44,782 nucleotides of DNA. It comes from Lachnospiraceae bacterium (GTDB lineage Bacteria; Bacillota_A; Clostridia; Lachnospirales; Lachnospiraceae). The stretch lies in assembly GCA_009911175.1 (NCBI GenBank), contig QXWX01000059.1:1-44782 (forward strand). The letters are read 5' to 3'. The translations under genes and the position numbers were made by a program. Positions 1 to 7,952 of the stretch are shown here, one piece after another. How positions within the stretch are numbered: position 1 is the stretch's first letter; each line of letters starts with the position of its first letter. The notes under the pieces are model-generated. The model did no database searches. It was not told where the DNA came from and saw only the letters and a program-made list of their open reading frames with translations.

Positions 1-1
1 C

Positions 2-433
2 TGCGGAAATGAGGATACGGATCAGGAAGCAGGCGGGGATGCGAAAGGAAAAGACGGTACATGCAGAGAGGATACGCGAAGGACCGGGATATGCAAGAAC
101 AGCAATGGGGAAGAATCAGCGGCAGCGCTCCGGATTCCCACGGAAGGCGTTCTGCGGATGTCCTACGGATACCGGGAAGGCGGGAAGTACGTTGTCATGA
201 AAGGGCCGCTGAAGGAATACCAGAACCGCATCGCCAGGGTAAACGCCCATGACCGGAAAGCGTATCTGGACATCAAGATCAACGGACGTGCCGTCAGGGC
301 GGGATTTGAACTCAAGCCGAAACGGTACTGGTTTCCCGATGACAGCGATGCGCCCATGGTCCTGCATGACGGGACAGAAGTGAATCTGGAAAACCTCCGG
401 AATATGATGATGGGGGCGAAGAAGCAAAGATAA
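2..433 (+). CDS. loaP: NusG-family antiterminator, LoaP-like (5' partial)
   Basis: The reading frame is open from the left edge to the TAA at 431-433, so this is the 3' end of a longer gene. The ATG at 158 is internal. From about base 185 the translation matches a NusG/LoaP KOW domain: VVMKGPLKEYQNRI, then HDRKAYLDI and a hydrophobic FELKPK strand. The N-terminal NGN domain that binds RNA polymerase would lie outside the window. LoaP proteins are specialised NusG paralogues that let polymerase read through terminators in long polysaccharide or antibiotic operons, and they usually sit just upstream, as here. Two things are odd. The stretch before the KOW domain is a long Gly/Asp/Glu/Lys-rich linker of at least 50 residues. 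About 35 residues also follow the KOW domain, including RYWFPDD. The NusG-family call is fairly sure; the LoaP subtype is inferred from the context. Confidence 0.72.
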   Translation, partial: CGNEDTDQEAGGDAKGKDGTCREDTRRTGICKNSNGEESAAALRIPTEGVLRMSYGYREGGKYVVMKGPLKEYQNRIARVNAHDRKAYLDIKINGRAVRAGFELKPKRYWFPDDSDAPMVLHDGTEVNLENLRNMMMGAKKQR

Positions 434-584
434 GAGGATCCTTTCGGGCGCTGTTTCATACAGGTTCCTTCGGAGCGGAGATCATGTGATCAGACATCCA
501 TGGATTCATCATGAGTCAGTAGAATAAAGGAGAAAAATCATGCGTTAGTTTAGAATGCTTTGATTTGAAAAGATGATGACGGAC

Positions 585-770
585 GGGTAGTCGCTGTATA
601 CGTTACCCCACCCCTGATTCTGGTCATAGCGCGCAATCGGAGCGTGGGATGAGATTCCGGAAAGGATTCATCAAACCTGCGGGTGGCGAAGCCTGCCCAA
701 AAAGCAGAAGGTTTTGTATGAATGAGGAAAAGGAAGCTTATGGCACGGATGGCGAAGCTATGTCCAAAAG
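585..770 (+). ncRNA. Candidate structured leader RNA with serial hairpins
   Basis: No gene fits in 434-885, but the sequence folds by eye into consecutive stems. These are GGGTA/TACCC (585-589/604-608); CCCAC/GTGGG (607-611/644-648) enclosing CTGATT/AATCGG (614-619/635-640); GATGA/TCATC (648-652/668-672) enclosing TCC/GGA; AAACCTGC-type pairing (673-680 with 704-714) enclosing GGG-GGC-GAA-GCC-CCC (681-698); and GGA-GGC-GAA-GCT-TCC (747-765). The last two share the module GGNTGGCGAAGC followed by CCAAAA, so they look like two versions of one element. The position, between a LoaP-like gene and the operon it should control, suggests a leader recognised by LoaP or a separate non-coding RNA of the raiA type. 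I cannot assign a family by eye. Confidence 0.5.
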
Positions 771-816
771 GGGAAAAGGAAAGATCATCAGATGAATAGA
801 ATAAGATTAATTTGTA

Positions 817-853
817 AAGGGGCTGCGGGAATTTCCGGCAACCCCTTCATTAT
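817..853 (+). terminator. Terminator-like hairpin in operon leader
   Basis: AAGGGG (817-822) pairs with CCCCTT (842-847). A GC and a GGAA/TTCC pairing lie inside the loop, and a moderately T-rich CATTATTATG follows. It sits about 40 bases before the first glycan gene, where a LoaP-dependent terminator would be expected. The T tract is imperfect, so it may be weak or may only be a structural element. Confidence 0.5.
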
Positions 854-885
854 TATGTGCATATATGAAATGAAAAGGAGCAAAA

Positions 886-2229
886 ATGACAGACATTGCG
901 GCAAGGTGTATCAGGGAACAGCCCAGATTCAAAGGCATTTTTAAGAATAAAGGAAAATTCGAGAGGCGGGTCATGCTTGCGTCGCCTACCATGCACAATG
1001 AGGAAAAAACGTTTATAGACAAAGCATTTGACGAGGGTTTCGCAGGCAGAAACATCGCCAGGCTGGAAAAAGAAGCGGCAGAATACATTGGTGTGAAGCA
1101 TGCGGTGGCACTCAGTTCCGGCACTGCGGCAATGCACATGGCGGTAAAGCTCGCCGCGGAACGGATCTATGGCAGCGTATCGACAATCTCCGCTGCCGGC
1201 GGTCTCGGAAAGGCGGGGGCATTGCGCGGAAAGCGTGTGTTCTGTTCCGATTTTGCATCCTCTACCATGGCAGATGCCATTCTCTTTGAGGGCGGAGAGC
1301 CAGTCTTTGTGGACGCCTCAGACGAGGACTGGTCCATGGATCCGGAAGTGCTGGAGATCGCGTTTCAGCGATATCCCGACGTGAAGCTCGTCATGATGAA
1401 CCATGCGTATGGATTTCCCGGACAGATCCTGAGGATTAAGGAAATCTGCGAGGCCCACGGCGCATTGCTCATTGAGGACGCGTCAGAATCTCTGGGAGCA
1501 AAGGTTTGCGGAAAGCAGACAGGGGCATTTGGCGACTATGGAATCCTGAGCTTCGGCAGCGATAAGATCATTACGGGGTCTGTTGGCGGGATGCTCCTTA
1601 CAGATGATGATTACAGCGCCAAAAAGGCGAGAAGCCGGGCATCCCATTCCAGAGCCGCGGCGCCATGGAGTCAGCACGAGGAGCTGGGGGAGGACTGCCG
1701 GATGAGCGATCTCGTTGCGGGGCTGGTTCTTGGACAGTTCCGGCATCTGGAGGAGCATATCGCAAAGAAACGGGCGATTTATGAGAGATATCTGGAGGAG
1801 CTGGACGGCGATATCATGTATATGAACCCGGTGGGCGAGGGGACGGAGCCCAATTATTGGATGTCCTGTATGACGTGCGAGAGCAATATTCAGTTCAAGG
1901 AAACCAGGTCGGAGCGGGAGTATACCTACACGAACCAGCACGGGACGGCATCGCCGATGGAGATCTATGATGCGCTGGAAGCGTTTAATGTGGAGAGCTC
2001 TCCGGTGTATAAGCCGATGAGCATGCAGCCGGTATTCCGGGAATTTGATCAGATCACGCTGGATGGGTCTAAGAGGGGGGATGCGGAGTTTGATCAGGAG
2101 GAGTTCTGGGTGCGGTGCGATGTGGCGAAGGACTGTTTTGAGAGAGGGCTTTGTCTGCCGTCGGATATTAAGATGACGGAGGGGGAGCAGGAGAGGATAA
2201 TTGAGATCGTGAGGTCTTGTTTTGATTGA
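886..2229 (+). CDS. DegT/DnrJ/EryC1 family PLP-dependent aminotransferase (PglE-like)
   Basis: The 447-residue protein has the DegT aminotransferase layout: an N-terminal ASPTMHNEEKTFI segment, the cofactor-loop ALSSGTAAMHMA near residue 85, the IEDASESLGA motif near residue 198, and GDYGILSFGSDKIITG with the expected PLP-binding lysine at K227. A RMSDLVAG motif follows. Relatives such as PglE transfer an amino group to C4 of a nucleotide-linked 4-keto-6-deoxy sugar. The next gene is a priming sugar transferase, so the product is probably the amino sugar that starts the repeat unit. Perosamine synthesis from the Gmd product is an alternative. The start is supported by AAAGGAG eight bases upstream. 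Base composition resembles the housekeeping region rather than the AT-rich genes that follow, so it may belong to the stable backbone of the locus. The family is certain; the substrate is not. Confidence 0.85.
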   Translation: MTDIAARCIREQPRFKGIFKNKGKFERRVMLASPTMHNEEKTFIDKAFDEGFAGRNIARLEKEAAEYIGVKHAVALSSGTAAMHMAVKLAAERIYGSVSTISAAGGLGKAGALRGKRVFCSDFASSTMADAILFEGGEPVFVDASDEDWSMDPEVLEIAFQRYPDVKLVMMNHAYGFPGQILRIKEICEAHGALLIEDASESLGAKVCGKQTGAFGDYGILSFGSDKIITGSVGGMLLTDDDYSAKKARSRASHSRAAAPWSQHEELGEDCRMSDLVAGLVLGQFRHLEEHIAKKRAIYERYLEELDGDIMYMNPVGEGTEPNYWMSCMTCESNIQFKETRSEREYTYTNQHGTASPMEIYDALEAFNVESSPVYKPMSMQPVFREFDQITLDGSKRGDAEFDQEEFWVRCDVAKDCFERGLCLPSDIKMTEGEQERIIEIVRSCFD

Positions 2230-2249
2230 GATGGGAAACTGGAATAATT

Positions 2250-2297
2250 ATCCCCATCAAAAATATTTACCACTCTATAAATATTTTTGATGGGGAT
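2250..2297. repeat. Perfect 20-bp inverted repeat with 8-base loop
   Basis: The left arm 2250-2269 (ATCCCCATCA then AAAATATTTA) is the exact reverse complement of 2278-2297, with the loop CCACTCTA between. No T tract follows, so it is not a standard intrinsic terminator. It fills the gap between the aminotransferase gene and the priming transferase and lies where base composition drops. It could be an RNA hairpin for processing or stability, a protein-binding operator, or a scar of recombination. Confidence 0.85.
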
Positions 2298-2318
2298 TAG
2301 AAGGGGCTATCAACCGTT

Positions 2319-4100
2319 ATGGGAAAAGTAATTAAAAATTTCCTTATTGCCGGAACAGGTCTGGCTGCAACATACGGTATTATGAAAGCTGTTGCGAAGA
2401 AAAGAACTGAGCCGACGGATATTGATGATGATAATCCATATATAGAAACTTACGATTGTGCGCATCCTGGAGATGAGAAAGCGGTAAGTTCCGTACATGA
2501 GAACAAAGCAACCCGGACAACTTATGAAAGTGTGGCTAAACCTTTATTAGATCAGATACTCTCATTCATCGGGTTAGTGGTCTTAATTCCGGTGTTTGGA
2601 GTGATTAGTTTAGCGGTGTATATTGATGATCCGGGGCCAGTATTCTTCACACAGAAGAGGATAGGGAAGGATAAACACTATATACTGATTCATAAGTTCA
2701 GAAGCATGAAAATGAATACGCCTCACAATGTACCGACGCATCAGTTGGAAAATCCAGAGCAGTACATCACAAGAGTTGGGAAAGTGCTGAGGGCGAGTTC
2801 TTTAGACGAACTCCCTCAAATCTGGGATATATTTAGAAACCGGATGTCAGTAATAGGTCCAAGGCCGGCACTTTGGAATCAGGATGATTTGGTGGCTGAA
2901 CGTGATAAGTACGGTGCAAATAATGTTTTGCCAGGACTCACAGGGCTTGCGCAAATAAGCGGTAGGGATGAACTGGAGATAGTTGAGAAGGCAAGGATTG
3001 ATGGGGAGTATGTAAGCTCTCTGTCCTTCGTGACTGACTGTAAGTGCTTTTTTGGGACGATAGAAAGTGTACTGAAGCATGATGGTATAGTTGAAGGTGG
3101 TACAGGGAGTAGGAGCAGTTGTCGTCCAATCAAATCTGTTAATCCAGCAGATGTTGGTTTTGAAGATTATGGATATAAGAAGAAGTTCCATATAGATAAA
3201 CATGCTCATAAAAGCGTTCTAATCGCAGGGGCAGGCTCTTATATTGGCGAGTCTTTCAAGACTTACTGTGAGAGTTACTATCCGAACATAGAATGCACAA
3301 CCATCGATATGGTGGATGGGAACTGGCGTGAATATGATTTCAGTAGGTATGACACCATTTTTCATGTTGCGGGAATAGCTCATGCAGATGTGGGAAAGGC
3401 TGCAGTAGAAGAGCAGAAAAAGTATTATGAAGTGAACACAGATCTTGCAGTTGAATGCTGCAAAAAAGCTAAGGCATCAGGGGTTAAGCAGTTTATCCTT
3501 ATGTCCTCTATGATTATTTATGGGGGAGCGGAAAGGATTGATGAACACACAGTACCAGAACCGCAGAATTTTTATGGAAACAGTAAATGGCTTGCGGATA
3601 AGGGTGTGCGGGAATTGGATGACAAAGATTTCCATGTTGCGGTGCTGAGGCCTCCAATGATTTATGGCAGAGGCTCTAAAGGTAACTATCCGATATTAAG
3701 CAAGATAGCCAGAAAGCTAGCTGTGTTTCCGAAAGTGGATAATAGAAGATCCATGCTTTATATAGAAAATCTATGTGAATTTGTAAGCCTGTTGGTGCTT
3801 AGTAATAGTGGGGGAGTGTTTTTTCCGCAGAATAAAGGATATGCTTCTACATCACGATTAGTCCACGAGATTTCGATAACAGTAGATAAACCGACTTATA
3901 CAATTAAGTTGCTGAATTTTTTTGTTTTTGTGGCCAAACATGTTCCGCTTGGAAAAGTTCAGGGCATATTCAGGAAGGCCTTTGGCAACGCATACTATAT
4001 TCAGAAGTTGTCAGTGTATGAAGGGATGGATTATCAGAAGGTAGACTTACGATCATCAATTATTGAAACAGAATCAGACCAGATTTCTGTGGCAGGTTAG
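2319..4100 (+). CDS. Priming sugar transferase fused to NAD-dependent epimerase/dehydratase-type SDR
   Basis: This 593-residue protein joins two domains. Residues 1-65 are a leader with a hydrophobic stretch. Residues about 70-275 are a bacterial sugar transferase (polyprenyl-phosphate glycosyl-1-phosphate transferase, WcaJ/PglC type): a membrane segment GLVVLIPVFGVISLAVYI, then HKFRSM, SLDELPQIWD, MSVIGPRP and PGLTGLAQISGRD. Residues about 298-593 are an extended SDR with the nucleotide-binding GAGSYIG, an SSM serine site and the YGNSK catalytic Tyr/Lys pair. The first domain would load a sugar phosphate on undecaprenyl phosphate at the inner membrane. The SDR would reduce or epimerise the nucleotide sugar, so precursor making and loading may be coupled. 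The start has AGAAGGGG 12 bases upstream. The substrate cannot be read by eye; a 4-keto-reductase of the WbpV type is one possibility. This is the first clearly AT-rich gene of the cluster. Confidence 0.88.
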   Translation: MGKVIKNFLIAGTGLAATYGIMKAVAKKRTEPTDIDDDNPYIETYDCAHPGDEKAVSSVHENKATRTTYESVAKPLLDQILSFIGLVVLIPVFGVISLAVYIDDPGPVFFTQKRIGKDKHYILIHKFRSMKMNTPHNVPTHQLENPEQYITRVGKVLRASSLDELPQIWDIFRNRMSVIGPRPALWNQDDLVAERDKYGANNVLPGLTGLAQISGRDELEIVEKARIDGEYVSSLSFVTDCKCFFGTIESVLKHDGIVEGGTGSRSSCRPIKSVNPADVGFEDYGYKKKFHIDKHAHKSVLIAGAGSYIGESFKTYCESYYPNIECTTIDMVDGNWREYDFSRYDTIFHVAGIAHADVGKAAVEEQKKYYEVNTDLAVECCKKAKASGVKQFILMSSMIIYGGAERIDEHTVPEPQNFYGNSKWLADKGVRELDDKDFHVAVLRPPMIYGRGSKGNYPILSKIARKLAVFPKVDNRRSMLYIENLCEFVSLLVLSNSGGVFFPQNKGYASTSRLVHEISITVDKPTYTIKLLNFFVFVAKHVPLGKVQGIFRKAFGNAYYIQKLSVYEGMDYQKVDLRSSIIETESDQISVAG

Positions 4101-4111
4101 GGAGACAACTA

Positions 4112-5227
4112 ATGAACATTGCAATTATAGACTGTTTTGACACATGGGAACATCGCACCGATTTGTTATTAAAAATGTTGGTGGAACAAGGACATAGTGT
4201 AGAGGTCTTGATGTCTGATTTCAGGCATATAGAAAAATGCCGAAGATTTGATACGAAAGATAACTTCAAATTTTTTACCGCTGAACCATATAAAAAAAAT
4301 ATTAGCATCAGACGGCTGCATAGTCATACTCAGCTTAGTCTAGACATGTTTTCATGGGTGGAAGAGCATGAGCGAAAGATTGATATTTTGTGGGTTTTTG
4401 CTCCGCCGAATAGTTTCGTTAAAAATGCGGCAGAGATTAAAAAGAAATATGACCATATAAAACTTGTCATAGATTTGATTGATTTGTGGCCGGAAACGAT
4501 GCCGATGGGAGGATTAAAGCACACCCCTCCATTTTATGTATGGCGGATGATTAGAGATGAGAATCTGAAATATGCTGATGTGATAGTAACTGAGTGTAAT
4601 TTATATAGAAGGGTATTAGGTCATGTGCTTGATGGAAAAAAAGTTGAAACGCTTTATTTGGCGCGTGAAAATATAGGATATCTACCACATTTAAATTTGC
4701 CAGATGATCAAATTAATCTTTGCTACCTTGGTTCTATTAACAATATTATAGACATCAATATAATAGGGAGAATAATAGAAAAGTGCAGAAAGATTAGGCC
4801 TGTAAAACTGATTATTGTTGGGAATGGAGAGAAGAAATATGAACTCTGCAGTATCGCCAAGGAAGCGGGAGCAAAAGTTGATTTCAGAGGTACAGTGTAT
4901 GACAAAAAAGAAAAGCAGAGGATATTTGACTCTTGCCATTATGGATTGAACATAATGAAAGATAGTGTCTGCATTGGGCTTACCATGAAAAGCATTGACT
5001 ACTTCGAGTCAGGATTACCTATAATAAATAACATTAAAGGCGATACGTGGGATGTTATTGAGACGTATGGATGTGGGATGAATATTGACAAAGAAATAAA
5101 TATTGGAAATGAGAAAGATTTTTCAAATGCAAAATGGTATGTGGATAGACGGAAGAATAGCAGAGGATTCTTTGAGTCTCATCTTACAGAAGATGTTTTT
5201 AGAAAGAAAATGATGTGTTTGATATAA
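4112..5227 (+). CDS. Glycosyltransferase, GT4-like
   Basis: The 371-residue protein has the outline of a GT-B glycosyltransferase of the GT4 class. The N-terminal half opens with MNIAIIDCFDTWEHRTDLLL, carries a membrane-associating LVIDLIDLWPETMP stretch near residue 115, and has YADVIVTEC at the domain hinge. The C-terminal half has LCYLGSINNIID (start of the second Rossmann domain), KLIIVGNGEKKYEL, VDFRGTVYDK and SIDYFESGLPIIN, the region where GT4 enzymes contact the sugar nucleotide. The usual EX7E pattern is degenerate. It is cytoplasmic or membrane-associated and would add one sugar to the lipid-linked repeat unit. The start has GGGAG nine bases upstream and lies 11 bases after the preceding stop, consistent with one operon. 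Donor and linkage are unknown. Confidence 0.78.
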   Translation: MNIAIIDCFDTWEHRTDLLLKMLVEQGHSVEVLMSDFRHIEKCRRFDTKDNFKFFTAEPYKKNISIRRLHSHTQLSLDMFSWVEEHERKIDILWVFAPPNSFVKNAAEIKKKYDHIKLVIDLIDLWPETMPMGGLKHTPPFYVWRMIRDENLKYADVIVTECNLYRRVLGHVLDGKKVETLYLARENIGYLPHLNLPDDQINLCYLGSINNIIDINIIGRIIEKCRKIRPVKLIIVGNGEKKYELCSIAKEAGAKVDFRGTVYDKKEKQRIFDSCHYGLNIMKDSVCIGLTMKSIDYFESGLPIINNIKGDTWDVIETYGCGMNIDKEINIGNEKDFSNAKWYVDRRKNSRGFFESHLTEDVFRKKMMCLI

Positions 5228-5285
5228 ACAAGACGTTCAAAATACGAGTTTTCTTAAAAAATCCGAAAGAAGTAGGAAAGATGGT

Positions 5286-6416
5286 GTGAAATTGGAAAAG
5301 AATGTGGAAAATAAGAAGAGCATATTAATGATTACAGCTTTTCCTCCGTGTAGCAGGACCGCAGGACAAAATTATACAAAAAGAGTAATTGAAGAACTTG
5401 TGAGATCAGATTATCACGTGTCGTTGATTTCATTTGAATATCCAGGACATGCTATGGAGGTTCCTGATACCGTTCATATACTGAAAGTGTGTAGACCTAA
5501 TATGCTTAATTGCATAAAGCATATTACGTACCATCCTTTTTTTACAAAACGATATGACTCAAAATTGATCAGATATATTCAAAAGATTTCCAATATGTAT
5601 GATTTAGTATATTTTGATTTTTCTCAAGTTATGATTTATTCCATTTTCTTGAAGCATCCACTTAAGTTGTTTATGTGTCATGATATTATATATCAACGGT
5701 ATTCCAGGAGAAAAATACCGTTTAATGTTTATCTGATAAAAAAGACAGAGTCAAGAATACTGAATCACGGCGACAGGATTTTTACGTTCAGCAAAAAAGA
5801 CTGCAAATTGCTTGAAAAGAATTATAATGTCAATTCGCAACCAGTTAATTTCTATCTCAAGACAGATAAAAGCTTCAAGTACGATGAGGTTGAAACAAAG
5901 GCTAATCTGTTCTGCTTTTATGGGGCTTGGAATCGAAAGGAAAATATAGAAAGTCTGATATGGTTTATTAATAAAGTTTCAAAGTGCATTGTTCCAAAAA
6001 TCAAATATATTGTGATAGGCGGAGGAATGGATGAAAAAAACAAGCTAAAGATTGAAAGTGACAAAAGATTTAAGGTGATAGGTTACGTAGACAATCCATT
6101 AAATGAAATTGCAAAGTGCCAAGCATTGATTGCACCGTTAAAAAAGGGAGCGGGCGTGAAGGTAAAAGTAGTTGACACTTTGACGACAGGAACTCCCGTA
6201 ATCGGGACAGATGTTGCATTTGAAGGTATTGGGGACAATTCCAATATAACTCTTTTCAAGCATGCAACCAAAATAGAAGACTATATTAATATTTTGAATG
6301 GATGGCAGTCTGTAGATAAAAAAGTAAAGGAATTGGCTGCGGAAGAATTTTATAACAGGTACAATACTAATCACATAGTAGAAATTATTAATGAGGAAAT
6401 GTTGAAAAAATATTAA
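5286..6416 (+). CDS. Glycosyltransferase family 4 (GT-B)
   Basis: The 376-residue protein starts at a GTG; AGGA eight bases upstream supports it and there is no ATG alternative nearby. The N-terminal domain has SILMITAFPP followed by AGQNYTKRVIEELV, the helix that packs on the acceptor site in GT4 enzymes. The C-terminal domain has NLFCFYGAWNRKENIESL, YIVIGGGM, FKVIGYV and the strongly diagnostic GAGVKVKVVDTLTTGTPVIG near residue 295, the donor-binding loop of glycosyltransferases group 1. It would extend the repeat unit at the cytoplasmic face of the membrane. It lies 58 bases after the previous gene, within the same run of plus-strand genes. Sugar specificity is not visible. Confidence 0.85.
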   Translation: MKLEKNVENKKSILMITAFPPCSRTAGQNYTKRVIEELVRSDYHVSLISFEYPGHAMEVPDTVHILKVCRPNMLNCIKHITYHPFFTKRYDSKLIRYIQKISNMYDLVYFDFSQVMIYSIFLKHPLKLFMCHDIIYQRYSRRKIPFNVYLIKKTESRILNHGDRIFTFSKKDCKLLEKNYNVNSQPVNFYLKTDKSFKYDEVETKANLFCFYGAWNRKENIESLIWFINKVSKCIVPKIKYIVIGGGMDEKNKLKIESDKRFKVIGYVDNPLNEIAKCQALIAPLKKGAGVKVKVVDTLTTGTPVIGTDVAFEGIGDNSNITLFKHATKIEDYINILNGWQSVDKKVKELAAEEFYNRYNTNHIVEIINEEMLKKY

Positions 6417-6439
6417 TTTTGGAATGAACGGAATTATTG

Positions 6440-7804
6440 ATGGAAAGAAAAGAATCAAGTCAGCTAATATGCGAATCAACAAATGGTCTAAAAAAGCAAT
6501 ACGGGATATTTAAGGAGAACTGGGAAATTGTCATTGTTGGAATTGTTGCATTTATTACAATGTTTATATTTTTTAAGTTTTCTCACCCTCTCTACGTGTA
6601 TGATACAGATGATTGGACATACATAGGTTATGTAAGACCCATATATCCTACAATAAATGAATGGAATCCCACAAAGATATTACCGGAAACTTTATTGCCT
6701 ATGGTAGCCAAAATGGGCATAATATTTATAAAGCCTTTTGTCGGAGATTACTTTGAGACCCTTTCGATTGCCTTCGCAATATGCTACAGCATGATTATTG
6801 CAATTTATATTGTATTCTTGTCATTATTGCTTAAAAAGATGTACATGTCGAAGATGACAATTATATTCATGCCATTTTTGATATTGCTTTTGCATTTTTA
6901 TATTTTTAGAAATGGCTCATATCTGTTTTGGGAATATACGGTCAACAATGTCTTTAATTATACTATTCCAACGTTGTTAAATGCAATACTTGTTATTTTT
7001 TTCATGCTTTATGGAGATAGACTTTCCGATTTATCAATGTTGAAAAAGGGAGTAATTTTTCTCTGGGTTTTGCTATGCATTAATTCAAATATGTACAGTA
7101 ATGTTGTTCTTATGGCATATATCGGTAAGGAGCTTTTAGCCGATATGAAGGGGGTGTTGCTTCAAAAGAAGAGAAGTATAAAGTCTATTTGTCAGAGCAG
7201 GATGATGGAGCTTACCATTTGTATGATATGGAGCATCACCGCACTGATCGAATTTAATGGAAGTCGTGCCAAGGCGAGTACATCTGTGAATATCATAAAG
7301 AACCTTTATGCGACAGTTGGTGTGTTTGTTAGAACATTAGGATCTTTCAGGTATGGAATTTATATTATATTCCTGTTAGGTACAATTGTGTATATATCTG
7401 CATTTCTTAAACGGAAAAGCGAAGAGCAGTCGAGAATACTATACCAGAAACTGAATAAATGTATCACAATGACAATATTGTCAATTATTTACCTGATAGC
7501 GTTAAGTACAAGGGTAAATCCAAATTACATGGGGCGTGCGAGTATCACATTAGGATGGCTACAGGGTTTGATGCTCGCATCTGTCTACTGCATTGGATAT
7601 GCTGCAAATAAGTATCCGATGTTAAAAATGACATTTCCTGCAATATTATATGTTCTTATTGCCAGAACATCAATACAGAGTCGTTATCTTGATATAGGCC
7701 AGTATGATTCAAGAACGAATAAAGAGGTCAGCACTTATATCCTTGAACAGGTTATTGAAGCAGACAGGAAAGGTCAATCAAGAGTGGAAGTATTGGTACC
7801 TTAA
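6440..7804 (+). CDS. Multi-spanning membrane protein, candidate GT-C or glycan-assembly protein (DUF6056-like)
   Basis: The 454-residue protein has about ten hydrophobic segments, for example VIVGIVAFITMFIFF near residue 33 and MTIIFMPFLILLLHFYIF near residue 140. Between the first two segments lies YVYDTDDWTYIGY, an acidic loop outside the membrane like the catalytic Asp loop of GT-C glycosyltransferases. Proteins of this general shape occur in polysaccharide clusters of Clostridia and may transfer a side-branch sugar or take part in polymerisation. I choose ATG 6440; a TTG one codon earlier is possible, and the ribosome binding site is weak. The frame stops at TAA 7802-7804, yet the same frame continues with protein-like sequence to 7951 (listed separately), so this copy may be truncated by a nonsense mutation. 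Confidence 0.65.
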   Translation: MERKESSQLICESTNGLKKQYGIFKENWEIVIVGIVAFITMFIFFKFSHPLYVYDTDDWTYIGYVRPIYPTINEWNPTKILPETLLPMVAKMGIIFIKPFVGDYFETLSIAFAICYSMIIAIYIVFLSLLLKKMYMSKMTIIFMPFLILLLHFYIFRNGSYLFWEYTVNNVFNYTIPTLLNAILVIFFMLYGDRLSDLSMLKKGVIFLWVLLCINSNMYSNVVLMAYIGKELLADMKGVLLQKKRSIKSICQSRMMELTICMIWSITALIEFNGSRAKASTSVNIIKNLYATVGVFVRTLGSFRYGIYIIFLLGTIVYISAFLKRKSEEQSRILYQKLNKCITMTILSIIYLIALSTRVNPNYMGRASITLGWLQGLMLASVYCIGYAANKYPMLKMTFPAILYVLIARTSIQSRYLDIGQYDSRTNKEVSTYILEQVIEADRKGQSRVEVLVP

Positions 7805-7951
7805 TACGAATCATCGGATAACTTTCCAATAGCATTATATGGAGGAGACAGAATAGCTAATACATTATTTAATCATGGCATGACAAAGCAACGCATGAAT
7901 ATAGTATTAATTCCAAGTGAGCAAGTGAATGAGAACTATAATATACGATAA
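7805..7951 (+). pseudogene. In-frame continuation of the preceding membrane protein after a TAA codon
   Basis: Directly after the TAA at 7802-7804 the same frame reads 48 more codons before its own TAA at 7949-7951, including FPIALYGGDRIANTLF and MNIVLIPSEQVNENY. The residue mix is protein-like rather than random, and the frame ends two bases before ATG 7953 of the next gene, which is normal operon spacing. The simplest reading is that the ancestral protein had about 503 residues and a nonsense change cut off its C-terminal domain. A sequencing error or stop readthrough is possible. Confidence 0.6.
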
Positions 7952-7952
7952 T

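Noticed and set aside
434..885. JUMPstart/ops element of the RfaH type
   Set aside because: I did not see a GGCGGTAG-like ops sequence. The upstream gene and hairpins point to LoaP-type control instead.
2250..2297. Invertible promoter or phase switch at the palindrome
   Set aside because: The arms are only eight bases apart, leaving no segment to invert, and no recombinase gene is in the window.
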